Shown: positions 16,903-25,653 of the stretch, in pieces
Layout: every line of letters begins with the position of its first letter
How positions within the stretch are numbered: the stretch's first letter is position 1
From: Pseudomonadota bacterium
GTDB taxonomy: Bacteria; Pseudomonadota; Gammaproteobacteria; Steroidobacterales; Steroidobacteraceae
Length of the DNA: 43,137 bases
Reading direction: 5' to 3'
Assembly (NCBI GenBank): GCA_021809525.1
Contig: JAKAYU010000006.1
Location: 1 to 43,137 of the forward strand
The notes under the pieces: generated by a model
Seen by the model: only the letters and a program-made list of their open reading frames with translations
What the model was told of the DNA's origin: nothing
The model's database searches: none
Program-made: the position numbers and the translations under genes

Positions 16903-17625
16903 ATGGGACGCATCTTCGAAGTCCGCAAGCACACTATGTTTGCGCGCTGGAACCGCATGGCCAAGCAGTTCGCGCGCATCGCCAAGGACATCACCATGGC
17001 GGTGAAGTCCGGCGGACCCGATCCGGCGAGCAATCCGGCCCTGCGGCGCGTGATCCAGAACGCGCGCGCGGTGAACATGCCCAAGGACAAGGTCGAAGCG
17101 GCCATCAAGCGAGCCACCGGCCGCGACGCCACCCACTACCAGGAAGTGCACTACGAGGCCTACGCCCCGCACGGCGTGGCGCTGCTGATCGAGGCGGCCA
17201 CCGACAATCCCACGCGGACCGTGGCGCAGGTGCGCAACATCGTCACCAAGGGCGGGGGCAACCTGGCGACCTCGGGCAGCGTCAGCTTTCTCTTCAAGCA
17301 CATGGGCGTGTTCCGCCTGGCCCCGGCGGGCATCGACCAGGACGATCTGGAGCTGTATCTGATCGATCACGGGCTCGAGGAGATGGGGGAGAGCACCGGG
17401 GAGAATGGCGAGCCGCAGCTGCTCATCCGCTGCGCGTTCGAGGACTTCGGCAAGGTGCAGGAAGCGCTCGAGGCGCGCGGCGTCACGCCGCTGTCGGCCG
17501 AGCACGAATACATCTGCACCGCGCCGACCGAACTGCCCGAGGAGCAGGCGCAGGAAGTGCTCGCGCTCATCGACAAGCTGGAGCAGGACGAGGACGTGCA
17601 GCGGGTGTTTCACACCCTCGCCTGA
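16903..17625 (+). CDS. YebC/PmpR-family transcriptional regulator / translation factor
   Basis: A 240-residue YebC-family protein. It has the ordered family blocks: [35 protein letters not shown], then [48 protein letters not shown], and the acidic C-terminal domain. The N-terminus ([22 protein letters not shown]) differs from the classical MAGHSKWANIKHRK, placing it in the variant group with MGR-type starts. YebC proteins bind DNA as regulators in some species and help ribosomes at proline stretches in others; which applies here is unknown. It is not in the usual ruvC-ruvA-ruvB context. It converges with def, 16 bp apart. Confidence 0.92.
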   Translation: MGRIFEVRKHTMFARWNRMAKQFARIAKDITMAVKSGGPDPASNPALRRVIQNARAVNMPKDKVEAAIKRATGRDATHYQEVHYEAYAPHGVALLIEAATDNPTRTVAQVRNIVTKGGGNLATSGSVSFLFKHMGVFRLAPAGIDQDDLELYLIDHGLEEMGESTGENGEPQLLIRCAFEDFGKVQEALEARGVTPLSAEHEYICTAPTELPEEQAQEVLALIDKLEQDEDVQRVFHTLA

Positions 17626-17641
17626 GCGCGGCGCCGGCGGA

Positions 17642-18172
17642 CTAGTCCGGCATCGGCCGCATGCGCGCGCCGAGCACATCCTCGAAGCCGAAGTTGCGCA
17701 GGTCCTGGATACGCCGCGGGTAGAGGATCCCGTCGAGATGATCCACCTCGTGCTGCACGACCCGCGCATGGAAGCCCTCCACGGTGCGCTCGATCGGCTC
17801 CCCGTGCAGACCCGATCCGCGGTAGCGCAGGCGCGTGTAGCGCGGCACCAGCCCGCGCAGGCCCGGCACCGACAGACACCCCTCCCAGCCTTCGGCTTGC
17901 TCGCTGCCGAGCGGCGTCAGCTGCGGGTTGACCAGCACGGTGTAGGGCACGGGGGAGACGTGTGGATAGCGCGGGTTGTCGGCCACCTCGAAGATCACCA
18001 CCCGCAGGCTGACGCCGATCTGCGGCGCGGCGATTCCGGCGCCGTTCAGGGAGCGCATGGTGTCATCCATGTCGCGCACCAGCGCTTGCAGCTCGGCATC
18101 GAAGCGCTCCACGGGCGCGGCCACCTGCTCGAGCAGCGGCTCGCCCATCTTCAACACCCGTCGTACAGTCAT
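17642..18172 (-). CDS. def: Peptide deformylase
   Basis: Def removes the formyl group from the N-terminal methionine of new proteins. The 176-residue protein has all three metal-site motifs: GAGIAAPQ (44-51), EGCLS with the metal ligand Cys99, and HEVDH with His141, Glu142 and His145. The ATG at 18172 begins MTVRRVLKMGEPLL, the normal N-terminus. Possible -10 boxes (TACTGT) end six and 11 bases before this ATG on the minus strand, so its mRNA may have almost no leader. The gene is not beside fmt as in many bacteria; it could be a second deformylase copy, which the window cannot settle. Confidence 0.95.
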   Translation of the reverse strand: MTVRRVLKMGEPLLEQVAAPVERFDAELQALVRDMDDTMRSLNGAGIAAPQIGVSLRVVIFEVADNPRYPHVSPVPYTVLVNPQLTPLGSEQAEGWEGCLSVPGLRGLVPRYTRLRYRGSGLHGEPIERTVEGFHARVVQHEVDHLDGILYPRRIQDLRNFGFEDVLGARMRPMPD

Positions 18173-18215
18173 GGGTGTACAGTACAGTATTTGCGGTCCT
18201 CGGGAGTGACGGCAG
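18173..18215. promoter_or_regulatory. Divergent promoter region between def and the DUF3014 gene
   Basis: This 43-bp gap contains two overlapping copies of TACAGT (18178-18183 and 18183-18188) that read as TACTGT in the other direction. Each is a fair -10 box on its own strand. Rightward use would start near 18195, with GGGAG (18202-18206) as Shine-Dalgarno nine bases before the ATG at 18216. Leftward use leaves about no leader for def. The two promoters would share bases and so compete. Confidence 0.4.
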
Positions 18216-19064
18216 ATGTGGAACAAGACTGACCCGGAAGAGTCCTTTCGCAACAAAGTCATCTGGCTGGCCGCCGGAATCGTTGCGGCCGCGCTGATCG
18301 GCGTTGGCGTCTATTACCGGTTCCACGCGCCGCAGCCAGCCCCCTCGAGCGGCATCGTCCAGCCCGCCCCGCAGGCGGCGGCTCCCGTGCCCACCCCGCT
18401 GCCGAGCACGCCCCAGGCCCCCGCGGTGCAGCATCCCGTTCCGGCGCAGGCCGCCGCCCCGAACGCCAAGCCGCTGCCGCCGCTCAATGGCAGCGACGCG
18501 ACCGTGCTCGCGGCGTTGAACGCGCTGATCGGACACCCCGCCGTGGCGCGCTTCGTGGTGCCGAAGAACATCATCCGGCGCGTCGTGGTCACCGTGGACA
18601 ATGTGCCTCGCGCCAAGATCGCCGCGGACCTGCGCCCCATCCGGCCGACCCCGGGCGAGACGGTGGTCGACCGGCAGGGCGGCATCACGGTGCTCAGCCA
18701 GCGCAACTACGCCCGCTACGCGCCGTTCGTCGCCGTGGTCAGCCATCTGAACGTGCAGAAGCTGGCCACGCTGTACTTCCGGCTGTACCCGCTGTTCCAA
18801 CAGGCCTACGAGAGCCTGGGCTATCCGGGCAAGTACTTCAACGACCGCCTGGTGCAGGCCATCGACAGTCTGCTCGCCACGCCGACGGTGAACGGGCCGG
18901 TCACCCTGGTGCGCCCGAAGGTGTTCTGGCAGTTCGAGAACCCCAAGCTCGAGGCGTTGCCGGCCGGCCAGAAGCTTCTGCTGCGCATGGGACCGCAGAA
19001 TGCGGCCATCATCGAGGCGAAGCTGCGTCAGTTCCGCGCGCTCATCGTCAAGCCGCCGCAGTAA
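18216..19064 (+). CDS. DUF3014-domain membrane-anchored protein
   Basis: A 282-residue protein of unknown function. It has a short cytoplasmic start, one membrane helix (VIWLAAGIVAAALIGVGVYY, about residues 15-34), a Pro/Ala-rich linker to about residue 85, and a conserved periplasmic domain. That domain shows the DUF3014 pattern: LNALIGHPAVARFVVPKNIIRRVVVTVDNVPR, RNYARYAPFV, LYFRLYPLFQQAYESLGYPGKYFNDRLVQAID and a C-terminal VFWQFENPKLEALPAGQKLLLRMGP. The ATG at 18216 is preceded by GGGAG. It faces away from def and converges with the HIT gene. The layout suggests a periplasmic envelope role, but no activity is known. Confidence 0.88.
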   Translation: MWNKTDPEESFRNKVIWLAAGIVAAALIGVGVYYRFHAPQPAPSSGIVQPAPQAAAPVPTPLPSTPQAPAVQHPVPAQAAAPNAKPLPPLNGSDATVLAALNALIGHPAVARFVVPKNIIRRVVVTVDNVPRAKIAADLRPIRPTPGETVVDRQGGITVLSQRNYARYAPFVAVVSHLNVQKLATLYFRLYPLFQQAYESLGYPGKYFNDRLVQAIDSLLATPTVNGPVTLVRPKVFWQFENPKLEALPAGQKLLLRMGPQNAAIIEAKLRQFRALIVKPPQ

Positions 19065-19070
19065 TGCGCC

Positions 19071-19529
19071 TCACGGGCGCTCGGGCCGCTCGAGCTCCCG
19101 GCGCAGCCGCGCCGCCAGATCGCCGTAGGCCTGCGGATCGAACGGCGCGCCCGCCTGCCAGTCATAGACCCAGGGGTGCGCCGTGCGCAAGCCCTCGGGC
19201 TCCTCGGCATAACGGGGGATGACGTGTGCGTGCAGCGCCGGCTCGAGGTTGCCGAGAATGGCGTAGTTGATGCGCAGCGCGCCGGTCGCTGCGAGCACCG
19301 CATCGCCGAGGCGGGCCAGGTCGAGCAGAAAGCGCGTGCGCGCGCTGGTATCGAGCGCATTGAGGCTCGGCACCACCGGATCGGGCAGCAATAGCACATA
19401 GCCGCGCAGGAACTGCCGCTCGCCGAACACCGCCCAGCCGCAGGCGAGGCGCGCGATCACCCGCGGATCGGCTCCGGCGCGCGCGGCCGCGACCTGCCGG
19501 TGAATGGCGGTCGCAGCCCCGCTCAGCAT
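19071..19529 (-). CDS. HIT-family protein with altered triad
   Basis: A 152-residue protein with a histidine-triad-type core: GYVLLLPDPVVPSLNAL and NYAILGNLEPALHAHVIPRY. Aligned on the PR end of the motif, His100 corresponds to the catalytic middle His of HIT proteins and His102 to the third, while the first His position is Ala98. HIT proteins hydrolyse or transfer nucleotides; the reaction here is not predictable. Its ATG lies inside the end of the HAD gene (7-bp overlap), so the two are probably translated together. It is the last gene of the long leftward run that begins at gcvT. Confidence 0.85.
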   Translation of the reverse strand: MLSGAATAIHRQVAAARAGADPRVIARLACGWAVFGERQFLRGYVLLLPDPVVPSLNALDTSARTRFLLDLARLGDAVLAATGALRINYAILGNLEPALHAHVIPRYAEEPEGLRTAHPWVYDWQAGAPFDPQAYGDLAARLRRELERPERP

Positions 19530-20116
19530 GCGACCCCCAGCGCGCGCAGCGCGCTCACCGTGCTGGCGTGGCTCGTGTGCTCGATCGCCTGCCAGCCGCG
19601 GCCGCGCGCCGCGCGCACGTTCTCGGGCCGGTCGTCGATGAACACCGTGGCGGCCGGCTCGAGGGCAAAGCGCTGCTCGGCCTGTGCGTAGATGCCCGCA
19701 TCGGGCTTCATCACGCCGGCGAGAAACGACGGCAGCGCGCCGTGACCGATGCGGTGCAGGCCGTATTCGCGCGACAGGTGCGCCCAGTGCAGATCCCCGA
19801 TGTTAGAGAGCAGATACACCCGGTAGCGCTCGCTCAGCCCCTCGGCGAGCCGCACCATGGCCGGCTGCAGCTCGAACATGCCCACCCAGCTCTCGTGCGC
19901 AGCGGCCAGATCCATCGGCCGGCGCGCGAGCGCCGCGAAGCGCTCGAGCAGCTCCTGCCCGCTGAGCCGCCCGCACTCGTGCTCGTTGAGCGCGACGCGC
20001 GTCAGCACCGAGTTCAGGTCCTCGGCATCGGCCTCGTGCCGGCGCAGGAATTGCAGAAACGGCCCGGTGTGCAGGTGCACGAACACCCAGCCGATATCGA
20101 ACACGACATTACGCAT
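19523..20116 (-). CDS. HAD-superfamily hydrolase (YihX-like)
   Basis: A 197-residue HAD hydrolase of the IA / YihX type, probably a phosphatase for a small sugar phosphate or nucleotide. The nucleophile Asp7 is in VVFDIGWVFVH; the second position of the usual DxD is Gly, as in YihX (FDLGNV). Motif II is VYLLSN, motif III the Lys in MKPDAGIY, and motif IV is FIDDRPENV. A helical cap lies between residues 15 and 85. The ATG at 20116 was chosen over a start 33 bases upstream because MRNVVFDIG is the family N-terminus. It follows the decarboxylase gene by 29 bp and overlaps the HIT gene. Confidence 0.88.
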   Translation of the reverse strand: MRNVVFDIGWVFVHLHTGPFLQFLRRHEADAEDLNSVLTRVALNEHECGRLSGQELLERFAALARRPMDLAAAHESWVGMFELQPAMVRLAEGLSERYRVYLLSNIGDLHWAHLSREYGLHRIGHGALPSFLAGVMKPDAGIYAQAEQRFALEPAATVFIDDRPENVRAARGRGWQAIEHTSHASTVSALRALGVAC

Positions 20117-20145
20117 CACGCAGTCCGCTCCCCTGGCAGCGCCGC

Positions 20146-21327
20146 TCACAGCGGGAACGGCATCACCATCCCGGCATCGCCGGGTGTCAGGTTGACGGCC
20201 ACCACCGTGGCCTTGGGAAAGAAGTTGAACTCCGAGGCGCTCGCCCAGGTGTAAGCGCCCATTGCCCGCCCGATGATCAGATCGCCCGCCTCGAGCTTCG
20301 GCAGCAGCAGGTTCTCGGCGATCACATCGATGCTGTCGCAGGTCGGACCCGCGAGCACCGATGGCAGCCGCTCCTCGGAGTCCTTCAGCGGCTCGACCGG
20401 GTAGCGCGCGTGATCGTAGAGCTGGCCGCTGTAGGAGCCGTACAGGCCGTCATCGAGGTAGTACCACCAGTGTCCCTCGCGGCGTGCCCGTCCCATCACC
20501 GAGGCGACGCCGATGGCGGCCGGCCCCACGATGAAACGCCCGGGCTCGGCGATCACGCGCACGCGCTTGGGCAGCTCATCGAGCGCCGCGCGCAGCGGCT
20601 CGCAGAAGCGCTCGATGTCCTGCACCGGCTGGGTATAGTCGATCGGAAAGCCGCCGCCGATATCGAGCGTGTCGAGCACGCCGAGCTTGCGGCGCCGGCC
20701 GGCCGCCATCAGGCGCACGCACGCGTGCAGCGCCTCGACGTGCTTGGCCGAATCCCCGGCCTGCGAGCCGACATGAAACGACAGGCCCCGCACGGTGACG
20801 CCGAGCTCGGCGGCCAGCCGCGCCAGCGTGAGGACATCCTCCGGGTCGCAGCCGAACTTGCGCGACAGGTCGCACACCGCGCCGGGGCTGCGGAACGAGA
20901 CGCGCAGCAGCAGTTCGGCGCGCTCGGCGAAGCGCTCGAACTTGCGCACCTCATCGGGGTTGTCGGCCACGAACGTGCGCACCCCGTACTCGAGCGCGTT
21001 GCGGATGTCCTGCGGGCGCTTGATCGGATGGGTGTGAATGCAGCGCGCCGGGTCGACCCCGAGACGGCGCACGAGCTGCACCTCGCCGCTCGTGGCGAGG
21101 TCGAGAAAGCCGCCCTCCGCGAGCACGGTCTGCACCACGGCCGCATGCGGCATGGGCTTCAGCGCGTAGTGCAGGTCCACGCGCCCGAGCGCCGCGCGCA
21201 GCTTGCGGAACTGCACGCGCACGCGCTCGCAATCGAGTATGAGCAGCGGCGAGCCGAACTGGCGCACCAGGCGGCGGATCTCCGCCGGCTGAAACGGATC
21301 TATGAACCGGTTGCGTCGGGTACTCAT
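20146..21327 (-). CDS. Type III PLP-dependent ornithine/lysine decarboxylase
   Basis: A fold-type III (alanine-racemase-like) basic amino acid decarboxylase, 393 residues, likely making putrescine from ornithine or cadaverine from lysine. The PLP lysine is Lys57 in DLHYALKPMP. His185 in GLSFHVGSQ, the glycine loop LDIGGGFP (221-228), EPGRFIVGPA (261-270) and the catalytic GPTCDS with Cys330 and Asp331 are all in place; YLDDGLYGSY supplies the second-subunit active-site residues. The ATG at 21327 overlaps the sua5 stop (ATGA), indicating translational coupling. Ornithine is the more likely substrate, but sequence alone cannot exclude lysine or a dual enzyme. Confidence 0.93.
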   Translation of the reverse strand: MSTRRNRFIDPFQPAEIRRLVRQFGSPLLILDCERVRVQFRKLRAALGRVDLHYALKPMPHAAVVQTVLAEGGFLDLATSGEVQLVRRLGVDPARCIHTHPIKRPQDIRNALEYGVRTFVADNPDEVRKFERFAERAELLLRVSFRSPGAVCDLSRKFGCDPEDVLTLARLAAELGVTVRGLSFHVGSQAGDSAKHVEALHACVRLMAAGRRRKLGVLDTLDIGGGFPIDYTQPVQDIERFCEPLRAALDELPKRVRVIAEPGRFIVGPAAIGVASVMGRARREGHWWYYLDDGLYGSYSGQLYDHARYPVEPLKDSEERLPSVLAGPTCDSIDVIAENLLLPKLEAGDLIIGRAMGAYTWASASEFNFFPKATVVAVNLTPGDAGMVMPFPL

Positions 21328-22328
21328 GGCGCCTCTGCCTGTGTGTTCGCATCCGCCGAGCCGGCGCCGGCGGCCGCACGGCGCAGCCGGTCGCGGATCG
21401 CCGCCCAGGCCTCCCCTTCGGGGACCTCCTGCACCAGGATGCGCTCGAAGCCGCCCTTGTCGAGCCGGCGCAGGTGCGCATACAGGTCGTGGCCGTATTG
21501 CGGCGCGTGCGCCGCAGCGTCGATCCAAGTGACCGATGGAACCGCGGCGCGGGGGGCGCGCCACGCCAGCACCGCGATGCGCCGCCCGTCACGGGCAAGC
21601 GCCGCGCTGTGCGCATCGATCTGCTCGGCCGCCACGATACTGAGCGGCGTCGTAGGGGCGTAGTGCGCCGCGGTGCTGCCCGGAACACGCGGGGAGGCCA
21701 GGTCCGCCCCGATCGCCAGCTCCCCGATCAGCGCGCGGATGTCCGCGGCGGTGATCCTCCCCGGCCGCAGCAGCCGCGCGGCGCCGTGCTGGAACGCGAC
21801 GATGGTCGACTCCAGGCCGATCGGACAGTCCCCGCCGTCGAGCACCAACTTGACGGCATCGCCGAACTCCTCGCGCACGTGCTCGGCGCGCGTCGGGGAC
21901 AGCCGGCCGTAGCGGTTGGCTGAGGGCGCGGCGATGCCGCCGCCGAAGGCCGAGAGCAGTTGCTGGGCAACCGGGTGCGCCGGCACGCGCAGCGCGACGG
22001 TGTCCTGGCCGCCCGTCACGCTGTCATCGACGGCCGCGCAGCGCGGCAGCACCAGCGTGAGCGGTCCGGGCCAGAACTGTTCGGCGAGCCGCCGCGCCGC
22101 CGGCGGCACCTCGCGGGCCCATTCGGGCAGCTGGCCGACGTCATGCAGATGGACGATCACCGGGTGGCGCGCCGGGCGGCCCTTGAGCGCGAAGATGCGC
22201 CGCACCGCCTGCGGATTGCCCGCATCGGCCCCGAGGCCGTAGACCGTTTCCGTCGGAAAGGCCACCAGTTCCCCGGCGCGCAGCGCGCGCACCGCGGCCT
22301 CGAGATCCGCCGCTGTGACCCGCTCCAT
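21324..22328 (-). CDS. L-threonylcarbamoyladenylate synthase, Sua5 type
   Basis: It makes threonylcarbamoyl-AMP from threonine, bicarbonate and ATP for the t6A37 modification of ANN-decoding tRNAs. The 334-residue product has the YrdC/TsaC domain first: FPTETVYGLGADA, IFALKGRPARHPVIVHL, FWPGPLTLVL, VALRVPAHPVA and APSANRYGRLSPT. A linker with LLRPGRIT and GSTAAHYAPTTPL leads to the smaller Sua5 domain, so this is the long Sua5 form and not short TsaC. The ATG at 22328 is 21 bp after the tandem-protease gene; the stop overlaps the decarboxylase start. Confidence 0.94.
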   Translation of the reverse strand: MERVTAADLEAAVRALRAGELVAFPTETVYGLGADAGNPQAVRRIFALKGRPARHPVIVHLHDVGQLPEWAREVPPAARRLAEQFWPGPLTLVLPRCAAVDDSVTGGQDTVALRVPAHPVAQQLLSAFGGGIAAPSANRYGRLSPTRAEHVREEFGDAVKLVLDGGDCPIGLESTIVAFQHGAARLLRPGRITAADIRALIGELAIGADLASPRVPGSTAAHYAPTTPLSIVAAEQIDAHSAALARDGRRIAVLAWRAPRAAVPSVTWIDAAAHAPQYGHDLYAHLRRLDKGGFERILVQEVPEGEAWAAIRDRLRRAAAGAGSADANTQAEAP

Positions 22329-22349
22329 CTGCCCTCTCCGCCGCGGCGG

Positions 22350-25244
22350 CTACTTCAGCGCGCGCCGCACCCATCCGTGCGGGGTCCGCAGCAGCTCGTA
22401 CGCCGGCCAATAGTGATCATCGAGCGTCAGGGTGATCACCTGCGGGGCGTTGTTCCAGCCGAGCGCGGTGATCCGCACCGAGGAGTGATCCGGACGGTTC
22501 GCCACCGCGCGCAGGAACGCATCGAGGTCGGGCGTCGGCTTGCCGTCGACCGCCACGATCCGCAGTCCCGAATACAGACCATAGCGGGCCGCCGGCGAGC
22601 CGTAGTCGAAATCATCGACGTACACCCCGACCGGCGGGACACCGCGCTGCGCCAGCATGGAGTGGAATGGCGCCTGCAGCGTCGCGCCCGCCCACTCGAC
22701 CACTCGGTGCAGGCGGCTGCCGGAAAGCACTACCGTCGGCACGGTCAGGGTCAGGGCCTGCCGGCCGCGCCAGATCGTCAGGCGCACCGCGCTACGCCCC
22801 GCGGTGGCCTGCTCGACCTGCTCGAAGCGCGTCACCACGTGCCCGTCGATCGCGAGCAACAGGTCGCCAGGCTCGAGCAGCCGGGAGGCCGGCGAGCCGC
22901 CGGTGGTGCGGATCACTGTCAGCACCACGCGCCGGGTGGCGCTGTGCGCGGCGAGCCGCTCGACCCACTTGGGCGCGAGTCCGATCAGCTGCGCGCTCGC
23001 GAGCGGAGTGAGCGCGAGCTCGACGTCGAGCGAATGCAGCGGCTGGCCACTGCGCATGCGCTCGATCATGTCGCGCACCGGCGCGATCGGCACGCCCTGC
23101 AGATCCTGGCCCACACCATTGGCGGTATCGAACGCGAAGCTCGACCACAGCCCGAGCACCTGCCCGTGCGCGTTCGTGAGGACCCCATCGAAGTTGTCCG
23201 GCGGATTGACCAGCTGGATGCTCTCGATGTTGGTGTCGCGGAAGCGCATGGTGCGCGAGAGCGGCAGCTCGAGCGGCTCGATGCTCGAGACCTGGGTGCT
23301 GCGGAAATGCAGATCGTTGTCCCCGCCGATGCCGACCACGTCGATCGGCTCGCCCGCCTGCAGGCGCTGCGGCACGAGTTGCGCCGAGCGCACCGGAGTC
23401 GAGCCGATCAGCCGCGGGTCATAGGCGACCACGGCCAGATTGTGGATGGGGCTGACATAGATCACGCGGCCCGGCACCTGCAGCGTCCCGGCGAAGGTGA
23501 TCGTGACGTCCCCGAGGGAGACCGGCACCGTGTTGCGGTCGACCACCACCCAGCCGCGCTTGGCGTCCACCACCAGGCCCGTGCCGTGGTAATAGTGCTC
23601 GGTCACCCCGGAGACCGAGTACGGCATGCTGAAGGTCACCGACACGAGCGAGTGGGCCAGACGATTCAGCAGCGCGTTGCGGTAGACCGGGAAGCGGGTG
23701 GACATCACCGGCTGCGGCGGCGGGGGCGGCCCTGCGGGCAGCGGCGTGCACGGCCAGATGCCGAGCTCATCGTCACGCACGCAGTACTCGGCGGGGAACC
23801 AGCGCCGGTCCATGCGGAAGTAGGCGAGCTGGGTGCTGTTGGGATCGGCGGCAAGCGTGAAGCGCACGGTGGCGTACTGGCCATTGGCGAGCTTCGAGAT
23901 CGCCCGGCGCAAGTCCTGCACGGTGTCGATCGGCCAGGAGTCGATGCTGTGGATCACCGCCCCGCGCGGCACGCCGGCCGCGCCGAACACGAAGCCGGGA
24001 TTGGCGACCCATACCCCGCGCGGCGGCACGTTCAGCTGCAGCGCCATCTCGTAGGAGAGCGTGTTGAGCACCGCGTTGCCGAACTGCAAGTAGGCATCGG
24101 GCGTGATGGCATTGAGATTGCCGACCGGCAGCGTGACGGAGATTTTCTCCCCTCCGCGCTGCAGCTCGAGGTGGACCTGACGGCCCACCGAGCGATCGAG
24201 GAGGCGCTCGAGCGGCCAGAACGTCGTCACGTAGTGCCCGTTGAGGCGCACCAGAACATCCCCCGGCTGCAGCACCCGCGCGCTCGGCGAGCCGGGCAGC
24301 ACGTTGCTCACCACCAGCATGCCCGTGCGCTGCGGATAGGCCTTGCGGACCTGCGCCTCCACCGCGCGCGGCAGGCCGAGCCGCTCCAGCTCATCGAACG
24401 GGGTGTAATGGAACACCGTGTACAGCGTGCCGCGCGTGACGGGCCTGCCCGCCTCGATCCGCTTCAGCGCGCGCTGCACGGGCGCGAGCGGCAGGTAGAA
24501 GCTCGAGGCGGCGTTGCTGGCGCCGCCGGCGTTGAGCGCCACCACGTTGCCGCGGATATCGATCACGGGGGAGCCGGAGGACCCGCCGGAGGTCCCGGAG
24601 GCGGCCTGCAGGTAGAACGTGTTGAAGTCGTTGTAGTTGCCAAACCCGTAGTCCGGGGCGCGGCGGTGCAGCCGCGCGAGCGTACCGGCCAGGATCGACA
24701 GCTGCTCACCGGCGTTGTTGCCGACGACGCGGATCTCGCGGCCGACCCGCGCGCCCGCCGGATCGAGCTTCAGCGCCTTGGGATGGATGTAGTGCAGCAG
24801 CTTCGGGTTGAAGCGATAGAAGCCGAAGTCGTGTACCGGATCGCGGTAGATCGGATAGATCGGGATCTGCTCGCGGTCGAGGAAGGTCGCCGTGGCCGTC
24901 ACCGGGCCCGGCGTGACCACGTGGCGGTTCGTGAGGATGATGCCGCGCTTGGCATCGACCACGAAGCCGGTCGCCTCGGCCGTCTCGTTGACGTCGGTAT
25001 CGAAGGCGCGGTCCTGATTGAAGTTGATCGACACGACGCTGCTCGCGATGCGCGCGAGCGTCGCCGCCCAGGTCGGGTTCGACTCGAGCGCCGCGGCCTG
25101 CCGGGCGATGTGCGCCGCGACGGCCGTCCCGGCCGGCAGCGGCCGTCTCTCAGGCGGGCGGCCCGGGCCGGGAGGCGCGGCCGCAGCGGCCAGGGTGAAT
25201 GGCACCATGAGCACAGACAGGCACAGCAGTCGCAGCAATCGCAT
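22350..25244 (-). CDS. Exported tandem HtrA-like protease/PDZ protein, Nma111-like
   Basis: A 964-residue protein with a signal peptide (about 1-22, MRLLRLLCLSVLMVPFTLAA then AAA). The first trypsin-like domain has a full triad: His108 (TNRHVV), Asp139 (RDPVHDFGFY) and Ser223 (GGSSGSPV). A PDZ pair follows: about 290-375 (GSPSARVLQPGDVLVRLNG) and 400-465 (RGAVIHSIDSWPIDTVQDL). A second protease-like domain (about 525-720) has lost the triad: Asn571, Asn602 and no serine. A second PDZ pair ends the protein: GSPASRLLEPGDLLLAIDG and GLRIVAVDGKPTPDLDAFL. This protease-PDZ-PDZ-dead protease-PDZ-PDZ order, and phrases such as IPIYRDPVHDFGF and YNDFNT, recall fungal Nma111, not DegP. It lies 22 bp after dgkA and 21 bp before sua5. 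Periplasmic location is inferred from the signal peptide. Confidence 0.88.
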   Translation of the reverse strand: MRLLRLLCLSVLMVPFTLAAAAAPPGPGRPPERRPLPAGTAVAAHIARQAAALESNPTWAATLARIASSVVSINFNQDRAFDTDVNETAEATGFVVDAKRGIILTNRHVVTPGPVTATATFLDREQIPIYPIYRDPVHDFGFYRFNPKLLHYIHPKALKLDPAGARVGREIRVVGNNAGEQLSILAGTLARLHRRAPDYGFGNYNDFNTFYLQAASGTSGGSSGSPVIDIRGNVVALNAGGASNAASSFYLPLAPVQRALKRIEAGRPVTRGTLYTVFHYTPFDELERLGLPRAVEAQVRKAYPQRTGMLVVSNVLPGSPSARVLQPGDVLVRLNGHYVTTFWPLERLLDRSVGRQVHLELQRGGEKISVTLPVGNLNAITPDAYLQFGNAVLNTLSYEMALQLNVPPRGVWVANPGFVFGAAGVPRGAVIHSIDSWPIDTVQDLRRAISKLANGQYATVRFTLAADPNSTQLAYFRMDRRWFPAEYCVRDDELGIWPCTPLPAGPPPPPQPVMSTRFPVYRNALLNRLAHSLVSVTFSMPYSVSGVTEHYYHGTGLVVDAKRGWVVVDRNTVPVSLGDVTITFAGTLQVPGRVIYVSPIHNLAVVAYDPRLIGSTPVRSAQLVPQRLQAGEPIDVVGIGGDNDLHFRSTQVSSIEPLELPLSRTMRFRDTNIESIQLVNPPDNFDGVLTNAHGQVLGLWSSFAFDTANGVGQDLQGVPIAPVRDMIERMRSGQPLHSLDVELALTPLASAQLIGLAPKWVERLAAHSATRRVVLTVIRTTGGSPASRLLEPGDLLLAIDGHVVTRFEQVEQATAGRSAVRLTIWRGRQALTLTVPTVVLSGSRLHRVVEWAGATLQAPFHSMLAQRGVPPVGVYVDDFDYGSPAARYGLYSGLRIVAVDGKPTPDLDAFLRAVANRPDHSSVRITALGWNNAPQVITLTLDDHYWPAYELLRTPHGWVRRALK

Positions 25245-25266
25245 CTGTCCCCCGATCGATAAAGCG

Positions 25267-25653
25267 CTAACGGCCGGTGAGCACCAGCAGCCACACCGTC
25301 GCGAGCAGGACGAACGACATCAGCACCGCAGCCGAGCCGATGTCCTTGGCGAGACCGGCGAGCACGTGCCGCTCGAGCCCGATACGATCGACGGTCGCCT
25401 CGATGGCGCTGTTGATCAGCTCCACCACCAGGATGAGCAGCACCGGCGCGATGAGCAGCGCCCGCTGGGTGCCATCGTGCCCGAGCCACAGCGCGGAGGG
25501 AATCGCCAGCGCCGCAAACGCCAGCTCCTGACGGAACGCGGCCTCCTCGCGGAACGCGCCGGCAAGGCCCCGGGCGCTCGCGCCGAAGGCGCGCAGCACC
25601 CGGGTGAGGCCTCTCGGCTTGGTTCGCTCAAGGGCTATGGGGCCGCTTTCCAC
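25267..25653 (-). CDS. dgkA: Diacylglycerol kinase
   Basis: DgkA phosphorylates diacylglycerol to phosphatidic acid in the inner membrane, recycling lipid left by envelope glucan synthesis. The 128-residue protein has three membrane helices and the family active site [33 protein letters not shown], with the catalytic Glu at the head of that block; [11 protein letters not shown] is the N-terminal amphipathic part. The GTG start at 25653 gives an overlap of 19 bases with gcvPB; a later start is possible but would shorten the protein below the family length. Confidence 0.95.
   Translation of the reverse strand: MESGPIALERTKPRGLTRVLRAFGASARGLAGAFREEAAFRQELAFAALAIPSALWLGHDGTQRALLIAPVLLILVVELINSAIEATVDRIGLERHVLAGLAKDIGSAAVLMSFVLLATVWLLVLTGR

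Noticed and set aside
21960-25262. A 1100-codon open frame on the plus strand opposite the Nma111-like gene
   Set aside because: It is Arg/His/Gln/Asp-rich low-complexity translation with no domain, antisense to a well-supported exported protein. High GC content keeps the third-position frame open.
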